Of a stretch of 64,000 nucleotides of DNA, positions 25,035 through 32,847 are shown piece after piece; within the stretch, counting starts at the first letter, position 1; each line of letters opens with the position of its first letter. A program made the translations under genes and the position numbers. The stretch comes from Anaerolineales bacterium. Lineage in GTDB: Bacteria; Chloroflexota; Anaerolineae; Anaerolineales; UBA11579. Location: NCBI GenBank assembly GCA_021463845.1, contig JAJTXV010000001.1, positions 248,001-312,000 on the forward strand. Reading direction: 5' to 3'. The notes beneath the pieces were generated by a model. The model was given only the letters and a program-made list of their open reading frames with translations. It had not been told where the DNA came from and made no database searches.

Positions 25035-25822
25035 TGCCGTTTCAGCACGCGGCTGGGCTGCGCTACTTCACGTTTGAACAACTGAGCGCGGCGGGCATCA
25101 AACACGCCGTTTTCACCCGCCAGGGTGGGATAAGCGCCGCACCGTATGACTCGCTAAACGTTGGCAGCACAGTGGGCGATGAACTGGCCCACGTGCGCCA
25201 AAACCTGCAGCGCACCTTTGCCGCGCTGGAACGCACGCCTGAGAGCATGTTCGACAGCTGGCTGGTACACGGCACCGACGTGCAAGTGGCCCGCGCCCCG
25301 CGCCCGGCTGACTGGGCGCGCCCTCCTAAAGCAGACATCATTGTTACTAATGAACCGGAAGTAACGCTGTTCATGCGCTACGCCGACTGCGTGCCGATCT
25401 TGCTGTTTGACCCCGCGCAGCGCGCCGTGGCGGTGGCACACGCCGGTTGGCGCGGCACCGTGGCGCGAGCGGCGGCGGTGGCCGTGGCTGCCCTCAGCCA
25501 GCACTACGGCAGCCGCCCGCAGGATCTGCTGGCAGCGATCGGGCCGGCCATCTCGGCGGAGCGTTACGAAGTTGGCGCCGAGGTGGTGGAGCAGGTGCAG
25601 ACGGCTTTTGGCGACAGAGCTGGCGAGCTCTTGCTGGCTTACGGCGTCAGCACGCATTTGGACCTCGTGACGGCCAACCGGCTGGTCTTGCAGCAGGCCG
25701 GCGTGACAAACATTGAGACGGCTGACCTGTGCACCGCCAGCAATCCGCAGGACTGGTTCTCGCACCGCGGCTCTGGCGGCCGCACCGGGCGCTTTGGTGC
25801 ATTGATTACACTTGGCGCATGA
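25034..25822 (+). CDS. pgeF: laccase-domain protein, peptidoglycan editing factor PgeF/YfiH
   Basis: 262 residues of the DUF152/laccase-domain family. Known members act as purine nucleosidase/deaminase-like enzymes or remove misincorporated L-Ser from UDP-MurNAc. Metal-site signatures are visible: WLVHGTDV, MRYADCVPILLFDP and AHAGWRGTVAR, plus WFSHRGSGGRTGRFGA at the C-terminus. ATG 25034 overlaps the previous stop by one base (TAATG); longer in-frame starts lie within the upstream gene. yggS follows with an ATGA overlap, a common pairing in bacterial chromosomes. Confidence 0.9.
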   Translation: MPFQHAAGLRYFTFEQLSAAGIKHAVFTRQGGISAAPYDSLNVGSTVGDELAHVRQNLQRTFAALERTPESMFDSWLVHGTDVQVARAPRPADWARPPKADIIVTNEPEVTLFMRYADCVPILLFDPAQRAVAVAHAGWRGTVARAAAVAVAALSQHYGSRPQDLLAAIGPAISAERYEVGAEVVEQVQTAFGDRAGELLLAYGVSTHLDLVTANRLVLQQAGVTNIETADLCTASNPQDWFSHRGSGGRTGRFGALITLGA

Positions 25823-26532
25823 CCTATCCTGAGCGCCTTGCCCACAACCTGGCCGCCGTGCGCGGCAAGATGGACGCGGCAGCCAAGCAAGCCAGCCGCG
25901 CTGCTTCCGATGTGCGTCTGGTGGCTGTGACCAAGGGCCATCCCGCTGAGGCTATCCACGCCTTGCTTGATCTGGGCGTCAGCGATATCGGCGAGAGTTA
26001 CTTGACCGAGGCGCGTACGAAGCAAGAGGCGCTGGCAGGGCAGGGCGAGCCGGCCTGGCACATGATCGGGCATGTGCAGAGCCGCAAAGCGCGCGAGGTG
26101 GCCCAGCATTTTTCCATCGTCCATTCGCTCGACAGTCTCAAGCTGGCCGAGCGCCTGCACCGCTTTGCGCAGGAGGCTGGGCAGCTGCTGCCGGTGCTGC
26201 TGGAATGCAATGTCAGTGGCGAGATCAGCAAGCAAGGGTGGAACTGCCACGAGGATGCAGGCGAATTCTTCGCCGACGCGCAGGTGATCGCCGGCCTGCC
26301 GGGGCTGGAGCTGCGCGGCGTGATGAGCATGGCGCCCATCACGGCCCGTCTGGCAGAAGCCCGCCCATATTTTGAGCGCACCCGCCAACTGCGTGATACA
26401 TTGGCAGAACGGCTGAACATGGCTTTGCCTGAGCTCTCGATGGGCATGAGCAACGACTACGAAGCCGCCATCCTGGAAGGGGCTACGATGGTGCGCATCG
26501 GTGAAGGGCTGATGGGTCCTCGGCCGAAGTAA
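25819..26532 (+). CDS. yggS: YggS-family pyridoxal phosphate homeostasis protein
   Basis: 237 residues, the PLPBP/YggS/YlmE fold. It binds pyridoxal 5'-phosphate on K39 (LVAVTKGHP) and influences vitamin B6 and amino-acid balance without known catalysis. WHMIGHVQSRKAREV and LSMGMSNDYEAAI are family signatures. The usual GEN(R/Y)VQE segment reads GESYLTEA here. ATG 25819 overlaps the pgeF stop. The order pgeF-yggS-yggT-yggU parallels the cluster found beside cell-division genes in other bacteria. Confidence 0.93.
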   Translation: MTYPERLAHNLAAVRGKMDAAAKQASRAASDVRLVAVTKGHPAEAIHALLDLGVSDIGESYLTEARTKQEALAGQGEPAWHMIGHVQSRKAREVAQHFSIVHSLDSLKLAERLHRFAQEAGQLLPVLLECNVSGEISKQGWNCHEDAGEFFADAQVIAGLPGLELRGVMSMAPITARLAEARPYFERTRQLRDTLAERLNMALPELSMGMSNDYEAAILEGATMVRIGEGLMGPRPK

Positions 26533-26540
26533 AGGAGTGT

Positions 26541-26783
26541 ATGGAACAAGCAATTGCTCTTATTTTTGACTTGTTGAGCTGGATCGTCATCATTGACATT
26601 CTGCTTGGTTACTTCATGGACCCCTACCACCCGCTGCGCCAGGCCTTGGACCGCATTGTGGAACCGATGCTGGCGCCCATCCGCCGCATTCTGCCGCCCA
26701 CCGGGATGCTGGATTTCAGCCCGCTGGTTCTATTGATCCTGCTGCAGATCCTCAGCGCGGTCATCATCAACGCGTTCCGCTAA
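26541..26783 (+). CDS. yggT: YggT-family membrane protein
   Basis: 80 residues with two hydrophobic helices flanking the conserved loop HPLRQALDRIVEPMLAPIRR. That is a single YggT unit (E. coli YggT has two). The function is not established; the family is linked to osmotic response and to cell-division gene neighbourhoods. AAAGGAG (26531-26537) overlaps the yggS stop and precedes the ATG. Confidence 0.9.
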   Translation: MEQAIALIFDLLSWIVIIDILLGYFMDPYHPLRQALDRIVEPMLAPIRRILPPTGMLDFSPLVLLILLQILSAVIINAFR

Positions 26784-26786
26784 GCT

Positions 26787-27092
26787 ATGGCGCGCCACAA
26801 ACTTTCACAGGGGCGCGGCGGAGCTGCACTTGCCATCCGGGTGACGCCGCGGGCCAGCCGCAATGAGATCGTCGAGATCCTGCCGGATCACACCATCAAG
26901 ATCCGGCTGACGGCTCCGCCGGTGGACGGCAAGGCCAATGAAGCCCTGATCGATTTTCTTTCCAAGGTGCTCTCGGTTGCCAAATCGCGCATCGAGATCG
27001 TGGCCGGCGAGACCGGGCGCGACAAACTGGTCACCATCATTGATATGGAGAGCAGCGAAGCGCAGGAATTAATTCTCAAACAGTTGGAATAA
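26787..27092 (+). CDS. yggU: DUF167/YggU-family protein
   Basis: 101 residues. The family core is intact: IRVTPRASRNEIV, IKIRLTAPPVDGKANEALI and VAGETGRDKLVTI. It is a small alpha/beta protein of unknown molecular role, widely conserved next to yggT. It is the last gene of this operon; its stop is 1 nt from that of the convergent zinc-ribbon gene, with no room for a separate terminator. Confidence 0.93.
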   Translation: MARHKLSQGRGGAALAIRVTPRASRNEIVEILPDHTIKIRLTAPPVDGKANEALIDFLSKVLSVAKSRIEIVAGETGRDKLVTIIDMESSEAQELILKQLE

Positions 27093-27093
27093 C

Positions 27094-27792
27094 TTAGTCG
27101 TACAGAATGCGCTTGCAGTTGTCGCAGCGCGTCAGCTCTTCGGCAGAACGGGCCGCCTGGGCGCGCGCCGCCGAAAGCTCGGCCCCGCAGGCGGAGCAGG
27201 TGCCAGCCTGCACCTTGGCCACCGCCGTGCCGGCTTTGCTGGCGCGCAGGCTGAGGTAGGTTTCCATATCGGCGGCAGGCACCGTGCTGGCGGCCGCCTC
27301 GCGCTCGGAGTGAGAACGCTCGACCTGCTCGCGCAGCTCGGCCTGCTCGGCGAACAGCGCCTTGTGTTCGCCAGCCAGCTGGACCTCAACCGCGGCCAGG
27401 GCCGCATCCGCCGCGGCCTTGCTGGCTTGCTGCTGCTCATGGGCTGCCATCGCTTCCAGCTGGGCGTCTTCAAGCTCGCTCAGGCGGCGGGCCAGGCTTT
27501 CGGCTTCCATTTGTAAGTCTTGCAATTCTTTGGGGTTGGTGACCGAGCCGCCGTACAGGCTGGCTTGGTTTTGTTCAATGCGTTTTTGCTGGGCGGTCAC
27601 GTCTTCTTCCGCAGCACGCAGCGCGGTGTGGGCCGAGTGCAGCGCGGCCTGGGCTTGCTGCTGGGCCTGGCTGGCGGCCTGGTGGGCTTGGTTGTCACCC
27701 AGAATGCGCTCGATCTCAGCCAGCCGCGCCGCGGCTTGGTCCAGCTTGGTGTCGACCTGCTGCAGGCGGTACAGTGTAAAGGCGCGGCTCAT
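27094..27792 (-). CDS. coiled-coil protein with C-terminal C4 zinc ribbon
   Basis: 232 residues. Residues 5-170 are a nearly continuous Ala/Gln/Glu-rich coiled coil broken by the conserved SLYGGSVTNPKELQDLQ turn. The C-terminus has four cysteines, CSACG and CDNCKRILYD, forming a zinc ribbon. This matches the widespread CT398/HP0958-like family; the Helicobacter member binds RNA and flagellar RpoN, but no general role is known. ATG 27792 lies 6 nt after a TATAAT box with no ribosome binding site, so the mRNA is probably leaderless. Confidence 0.85.
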   Translation of the reverse strand: MSRAFTLYRLQQVDTKLDQAAARLAEIERILGDNQAHQAASQAQQQAQAALHSAHTALRAAEEDVTAQQKRIEQNQASLYGGSVTNPKELQDLQMEAESLARRLSELEDAQLEAMAAHEQQQASKAAADAALAAVEVQLAGEHKALFAEQAELREQVERSHSEREAAASTVPAADMETYLSLRASKAGTAVAKVQAGTCSACGAELSAARAQAARSAEELTRCDNCKRILYD

Positions 27793-27798
27793 GCAAGG

Positions 27799-27804
27799 AT
27801 TATA
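27799..27804 (-). promoter_or_regulatory. leaderless -10 box for the zinc-ribbon gene
   Basis: Read leftward, a perfect TATAAT is followed by 6 nt and then the ATG at 27792. TTAGCA stands 19 nt upstream as a possible -35. It faces the rightward box at 27827, giving back-to-back promoters within 50 nt. Confidence 0.6.
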
Positions 27805-27823
27805 AGGTAGCTGCAGATGGCTT

Positions 27824-27832
27824 TGCTAAAAT
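27824..27832 (+). promoter_or_regulatory. extended -10 for the second membrane-protein operon
   Basis: TGCTAAAAT (TAAAAT at 27827-27832) is an extended -10 element, followed by 5 nt and the ATG at 27838. This favours that ATG over the one at 27817. Confidence 0.5.
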
Positions 27833-27837
27833 ACAGC

Positions 27838-29319
27838 ATGCGCCGTGCGCTCCCCTTCCTTGTATTGAGTTTCGCGTTTATTTCTATGCAGGTGCTGCCG
27901 TTCGCTCTGGCCGCCGGCGCCGCGGATGCGCAGCACGAGTTCGCCGGCTTTCTGCTCAATCCCACGGATGGGTTCAGTTATCTGGCTAAGATGCGTCAGG
28001 GCTTTGACGGCCAGTGGAGCTTTGTGCTGCCGTATACGGCCGGACCTGGCGAGGCCGCGGCGATCAACTTGTATTATTTGCTTCTGGGTCATCTGGCGCG
28101 CGGGCTGGGCTGGGGTTTGATATTCACGTTCCATGTAGCCCGGGTTGTGGGTGCGGTGGCGCTGTGTGCAGCGCTGTATCGTTTGATAGCGGCCACTTTA
28201 CCAGTGCGCCTGCAGGTGTGGGCTTTTGGCCTGGCTCTGTTTGGCTCGGGGCTGGGTTGGGTGGCGGTGCTGTTTGGCGGCTTCACCAGTGACTTTTGGG
28301 TAGCGGAGGCGTATCCGTTCCTGGCGGGGCTGGCCAACGCGCACTTCCCGCTGGGCTTGGCGTTGCAATTTTATGTCATCAGCCCTGCCCGGGCGCCGCG
28401 GCCGGCTGCCTGGGCGCTGGCTTCACTGGCGTTGGCAGTGGTGTACCCGTTTGGCTGGGCGTTGGCGGCTGCGGTGTTGGTGGGTATGGTGCTGCTGGCG
28501 CGCTTGTGGAGACAACCCGCCCGCGGCCAAGGGCAGCAGGCCGCTTGCGTGCTGCTGCCAGGGTTGCCGTATGCCGCGTATGCGCTGTGGGTTGTTTATT
28601 CACATCCGGTGCTGGCAGGTTGGAACGCCCAGAATCTCACCCCGGCCATGCCGCTGTGGGATTTTGTGGTTTCGTTTTCGCCCGCGCTGCTCTTGGCGTT
28701 GCCGGGCGCATACCTGGCGTGGAAGCAGCGTAGTATCGCGTTAGGCCTGCTGGCTGTGTGGCTGGTTGCCAGCATTGTGCTGCTGTATGCGCCGTTTGGT
28801 TTGCAGCGCCGTCTGATCACCGGCTTGTATGTGCCCGTAGCGGTGTTGGCTGTGTATGCGGCCGCGCACTTCTTTGCTTTGCGCTTGCGGCTGGTGTTGA
28901 CTGCATTAGTCATGCTGGCCTTGCCTACGAACCTTTTCGTGTTGCTTGGGATGGCACAGGCCATCCAGCAGCAGCAACCCGCGCTGTACCTGCAGACAGA
29001 TGAGCTGGCCGCGTATGACTGGCTGGACGAGCAGGCTGCGCCCGGCGCCCTGGTGTTGGCGCCTGAGCGCAATGGGCTGCACCTGCCCGCGTTTGCCGAT
29101 GTGCGCGTGTGGTACGGCCACCCGTTCGAGACGGTGCAGGCTGAGCAGCGCCAAGCGGAGCTGCACGCTTTCTTGGCGGATCCTGCTGGTCAGGCAGAAT
29201 TCCTGCGCGAGCATGGATTCGAGTACGTTTTGCTGGACGACAGCGCAATTGGGCCGGATGGCTGGGTGAGCGTATTCCGTCAAGGTAACCTCGAGATCTG
29301 GGCGCCTGATGAGCAATAA
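27838..29319 (+). CDS. polytopic membrane protein, module A (GT-C-like)
   Basis: 493 residues from ATG 27838, or 500 from ATG 27817. About eleven helices and a soluble C-terminal domain (about 390-493). Features shared with the paralogue at 31297 include a D-G-x-S-Y-x-A-K-M motif in the first loop, FGSGLGWVAVLFG, NAQNL in a later loop, and YAPFGLQRRLITG near the last helices. The acidic first-loop motif resembles GT-C glycosyltransferases. The start at 27838 fits the -10 box 5 nt upstream. It overlaps the next gene by 11 nt. Substrate unknown. Confidence 0.65.
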   Translation: MRRALPFLVLSFAFISMQVLPFALAAGAADAQHEFAGFLLNPTDGFSYLAKMRQGFDGQWSFVLPYTAGPGEAAAINLYYLLLGHLARGLGWGLIFTFHVARVVGAVALCAALYRLIAATLPVRLQVWAFGLALFGSGLGWVAVLFGGFTSDFWVAEAYPFLAGLANAHFPLGLALQFYVISPARAPRPAAWALASLALAVVYPFGWALAAAVLVGMVLLARLWRQPARGQGQQAACVLLPGLPYAAYALWVVYSHPVLAGWNAQNLTPAMPLWDFVVSFSPALLLALPGAYLAWKQRSIALGLLAVWLVASIVLLYAPFGLQRRLITGLYVPVAVLAVYAAAHFFALRLRLVLTALVMLALPTNLFVLLGMAQAIQQQQPALYLQTDELAAYDWLDEQAAPGALVLAPERNGLHLPAFADVRVWYGHPFETVQAEQRQAELHAFLADPAGQAEFLREHGFEYVLLDDSAIGPDGWVSVFRQGNLEIWAPDEQ

Positions 29320-31300
29320 ATTGCGCGCAGCCCTCACCGAATATTGGCCATTTTTAATTCCAGTGCTGCTGTTACTTCCTGGTCTGGGTGCATTCGCTTA
29401 TCCTGGTTCGGGCGCGGCATTCTCCGACGCGGCGTTGACGCATTATCCCAATGCACTGTTCTTGCAGACCGCTTTGCGGCACGGCGAAGTGCCGTTGTGG
29501 TCACCGCAGATCTTGTCAGGCTTTCCGTTCGTTGCGCATCCATATTCTGGCTTGTGGTATCCGCCGTATTGGCTGGCGCTGCTGCTTCCGCTGCCGATGG
29601 GGCTGAATGTCGTGTTGGCTTTGCATATCTTGCTGGGTGGAGTTGGCATGTATTGTTTTCTGCGCCAGCAGGGGTATGGGCGCATGCCAGCCGTCCTCGG
29701 CGGCCTGGCCTTCCAGGCCGCGCCGCGCATCTTTGGCCACATCGGCGCGGGGCATCTGATGCTGGTGATGGCGGTGTGCCTGACGCCTTGGCTGCTGTGG
29801 GCCAGTGGGCAGCGCCGCGTGCCGGCCGGCATGCTGCTGGCGCTGATGGCGGCAGCTGACCCGCGCTGGGCGCTGTATGCGGCCGCCCTGTGGGGCGCGT
29901 GGTTGCTGTGGCAGCGCCGCCTGCGCGTTCTGCTGGAGCAGACCGCGCTGGCAGCCGTGCTGGCCTTGCCGGCGCTGTGGCAGTACTGGCAATATGGCCA
30001 GCTGTCTACGCGGGCCAGCCTGACTGCCAGCGAAGTGCTGGAATTTTCGCTGCCGCCCGCCAGCCTGCTGGGGCTGCTGCTGCCGCAGTGGGGCGGCGCG
30101 CACGAGTGGGTGGTCTACCCTGGCATCGTGCTCCTGTTGTTGGTGATGCTCTTGCGGCCGTGGCAGCCCGCCGTTCGCTTCTGGCTTGCCGTGGTTGCTC
30201 TGGCTGTGCTGGCTGCCTTGGGCAGCAGCCTGCCAGGTGCAACCTGGCTGGCGGAACTGCCGGGAATATCCCAGCTGCGCATTCCGCCACGGGCGCTGCT
30301 GCTGGCGAGCTTTGCCTGGGCGGTGCTGGCGGCGGCTGCGCTGCAGCAGCTGGCCGCGGCTCACAGCCCACGCCGCGCTCTGCGTCTGCTGCATGCTGGC
30401 GTATTGGCGTTGCTGGTCAGTTTTGGCGTGCTGGCGCTCATGCAGGGCGCGGCATTGTGGCGGCCGGCCCTGTTTGCGGCAGCACTGGTATTGGCGGCCT
30501 GGCTGGCTCAGGAGCGCTGGTCCAGCGGCAACAAGCTGGTGCTGGCGCTCAGCGCCCTGGTGCTGGTCGATCTGCTTGTTGCCTCGGCCAGTCTGGTGCG
30601 TTTTCGCCCGGCAGACGAGGTGTTGGCCGAGGGCGAGGAACTGGCCGCCAGCCTGGCCGCGGATGAGGACACCTTCCGCATCTATTCGCCGGATTACAGC
30701 CTGCCGCAGCAAACCGCCGCCTTGTACGGCTTGGAGTTGGCCAGCGGTGTAGACCCACTGCAACTGCAGAGCTATGTCAACGCGTTGGCGGCGGCCGGCG
30801 GCTATGCTGTTACGGGGTACAGCGTGGTCCAGCCGCCACTGCAGGCCGCGGTGGCGCCGGATGCGGATTTGCTGGGCCAGCTGAATGTCAAATACATCGT
30901 TGCCGCGCAGGCTTTGGAGGCCAGTGGACTTGAACTCCTGCAGGACGCTCCATATGTATATCGGAATCTGCAATATCGCCCGCGTGCGTGGGTGGAACAG
31001 GGCGACGCAATCCAGGCAGCCACTGTGCTGGATATGCAGGCCAACCGGATGACGCTGCACGCCTATGGGCCAGGCCGGCTGGTCCTTGCTGAAGTTCAGT
31101 ATCCCGGCTGGCATGTGTTGGTGGACCGGCAGCCGGCCGAATTTGCAATGCCGGACAGCGTGCTGCGTACAGTGGCTCTGCCGGCAGGCGAGCACGAGAT
31201 CGAACTGTATTTCATGCCGGATGCGGTGCGCTTCGGGTTGCCGGTTGCGGCGCTGGCCTGGCTGGTATGCATCGCCAGCCTATTGCGGAGGCGAGCGTGA
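29309..31300 (+). CDS. YfhO-family membrane protein, module B
   Basis: 663 residues. It matches the YfhO plan: first loop with SDAALTHYPNALFLQTALR, then PLWSPQILSGFPFVAHPYSG and LWYPPYWLALLLP, some twelve helices, and a C-terminal beta domain with VQYPGWHVLVDRQPAEF and LPAGEHEIELYF. Characterised YfhO proteins (Bacillus, Listeria) take part in glycosylating lipoteichoic acid. A role in envelope glycan transfer is therefore likely but unproven here. ATG 29309 overlaps module A; a paralogue lies at 32848. Confidence 0.78.
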   Translation: MSNKLRAALTEYWPFLIPVLLLLPGLGAFAYPGSGAAFSDAALTHYPNALFLQTALRHGEVPLWSPQILSGFPFVAHPYSGLWYPPYWLALLLPLPMGLNVVLALHILLGGVGMYCFLRQQGYGRMPAVLGGLAFQAAPRIFGHIGAGHLMLVMAVCLTPWLLWASGQRRVPAGMLLALMAAADPRWALYAAALWGAWLLWQRRLRVLLEQTALAAVLALPALWQYWQYGQLSTRASLTASEVLEFSLPPASLLGLLLPQWGGAHEWVVYPGIVLLLLVMLLRPWQPAVRFWLAVVALAVLAALGSSLPGATWLAELPGISQLRIPPRALLLASFAWAVLAAAALQQLAAAHSPRRALRLLHAGVLALLVSFGVLALMQGAALWRPALFAAALVLAAWLAQERWSSGNKLVLALSALVLVDLLVASASLVRFRPADEVLAEGEELAASLAADEDTFRIYSPDYSLPQQTAALYGLELASGVDPLQLQSYVNALAAAGGYAVTGYSVVQPPLQAAVAPDADLLGQLNVKYIVAAQALEASGLELLQDAPYVYRNLQYRPRAWVEQGDAIQAATVLDMQANRMTLHAYGPGRLVLAEVQYPGWHVLVDRQPAEFAMPDSVLRTVALPAGEHEIELYFMPDAVRFGLPVAALAWLVCIASLLRRRA

Positions 31301-32838
31301 ACGCGGCCGAGCGGCGCTGGGCGCTGGGTTTCGCCGCCTTCGTGGCCTTGCTTACCAGCGTGCCCTATATTCTCGCCCTGTTGGCTCAGCCGTACACATT
31401 CACAGGTTTCTTGATCGGTGTTGAGGATGGAAATTCCTACATTGCCAAGATGCTGCAGGGCGCGGCGGGTGATTGGCTGTTCCGCAGCCCATACAGCACG
31501 CAGCCACAAGCCGGCGCGCTGCTGTACCTGCCATACATCCTGTTGGGCAAGCTGCTTGGCCTGGGCGCCAGCCATTTGACCTATGTGATCGTTTTCCATC
31601 TCTTTCGCATCTTTAGTATTGGTGTGTTGTGCTGGGCGGTGTATGACTTCATGACCGAATTCATAAGCAGCCAGCCATTGCGCCGTCTGGGGACTGGGTT
31701 GGCGGTGCTGGGCGGCGGGTTGGGCTGGCTGCTGCTGTTGTTTGGCCGCAGCCAGGCCTTCGATACGATGCCGCTGGACTTCTACTCGCCGGAGACCTTT
31801 GGCTATCTGGCAGTCTTCGGGCTGCCGCACCTGGTACTGGCGCGGGCGCTGCTGCTGTTCGGTTTGTTGGGCGTGCTGCGCGGCTGGACAGCGGGCCGGC
31901 TTGCGCTGCTGTGGCTGGCGCTGGCCTTGGTGCATTTGCTGACCGCCGCGCTAGGCCTCGTGCTGCTGGCCTTGTACTGCGCCGTGCTGTGGCTGCGGCG
32001 TGCGCCGGGCTGGCAGCATCAACTGCGCGGCAGCGTGTGGGCCGCGGCTGGCGCAGCGTTGCCCCTGGCCTACAACGCCTGGATCTATCTGACGGATGCG
32101 TATTTGCAAGCCTGGGCATCGCAGAACCTGATCCTGGCCCCACATCCGTTGCACTACCTGCTGGCCTATGGCTGGCTGCTGCCGTTCGTGTATCTGGGCT
32201 GGCGCACACTGCGCACGATCCCCAACCTGGCGACATTGAGCGCGGTATGGCTGCTGGCGTTGCCGGTGCTGCTGTATGTGCCGGTGGGCTTGCAGCGCCG
32301 CTTTGCCGAAGGGGTCTGGGTGCTGCTGCTGGCCTTGGCCTTGCGCTATCTGGATAGTTTGCCCGCACACCGCGTGCGCCGCGGCGCGTTGCTGTTTGCG
32401 TTGGCAATACCCAGCACGCTGCTGCTGTGGTGGGGCGCATTGCAGGCGGCTATGCACCCGGCCGCGCCTGCCTTCCGCCCGGCAGATGAAGTGGCTGTGT
32501 TCGAAAGGCTGCGCATCGATCCGAACGTGCTGGGCGCAACCGCATTGGCGGATTACGATACCGGCAACGCATTGCCCGCCTGGGCGCCGGTACGGGTGGT
32601 GATCGGCCATGGTCCGGAGACGGTGGGACTTAGCGGGCTGCGCGCCCAGGTTGACGCTTTTTATAGAAACGGAATGAGTGACGAAGAGCGACTGGCCTTT
32701 CTGCGTCAACACGAAATTGATTTTCTGCTGTGGGGCGTAGAACAGCTCGCCCTGCGCTACTGGTTTCCACAATCGGCAGATTTCTTGCTTCCGGTTGCCG
32801 TGATTGGTTTCTATGAACTCCATCTCGTGCTCCCTTAG
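31297..32838 (+). CDS. polytopic membrane protein, module A'
   Basis: 513 residues, a paralogue of the protein at 27838. It shares VEDGNSYIAKMLQGAAGDW in the first loop, LGGGLGWLLLLFG, SQNLILAPHPLHYLLAYGW and YVPVGLQRRFAEG, in the same order. About eleven helices, then a C-terminal soluble domain. GTG 31297 overlaps the YfhO-like stop (GTGA) and follows GGAGG (31287-31291). The frame is open further upstream to 31267, but that start lies inside the previous gene. It forms the second copy of the A-B pair. Substrate unknown. Confidence 0.65.
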   Translation: MNAAERRWALGFAAFVALLTSVPYILALLAQPYTFTGFLIGVEDGNSYIAKMLQGAAGDWLFRSPYSTQPQAGALLYLPYILLGKLLGLGASHLTYVIVFHLFRIFSIGVLCWAVYDFMTEFISSQPLRRLGTGLAVLGGGLGWLLLLFGRSQAFDTMPLDFYSPETFGYLAVFGLPHLVLARALLLFGLLGVLRGWTAGRLALLWLALALVHLLTAALGLVLLALYCAVLWLRRAPGWQHQLRGSVWAAAGAALPLAYNAWIYLTDAYLQAWASQNLILAPHPLHYLLAYGWLLPFVYLGWRTLRTIPNLATLSAVWLLALPVLLYVPVGLQRRFAEGVWVLLLALALRYLDSLPAHRVRRGALLFALAIPSTLLLWWGALQAAMHPAAPAFRPADEVAVFERLRIDPNVLGATALADYDTGNALPAWAPVRVVIGHGPETVGLSGLRAQVDAFYRNGMSDEERLAFLRQHEIDFLLWGVEQLALRYWFPQSADFLLPVAVIGFYELHLVLP

Positions 32839-32847
32839 AATACGCAT

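Noticed and set aside
29516-31195. 559-codon minus-strand frame
   Set aside because: Antisense shadow of the YfhO-like gene at 29309, with the same Gln/His/Arg-rich composition and no ribosome binding site.
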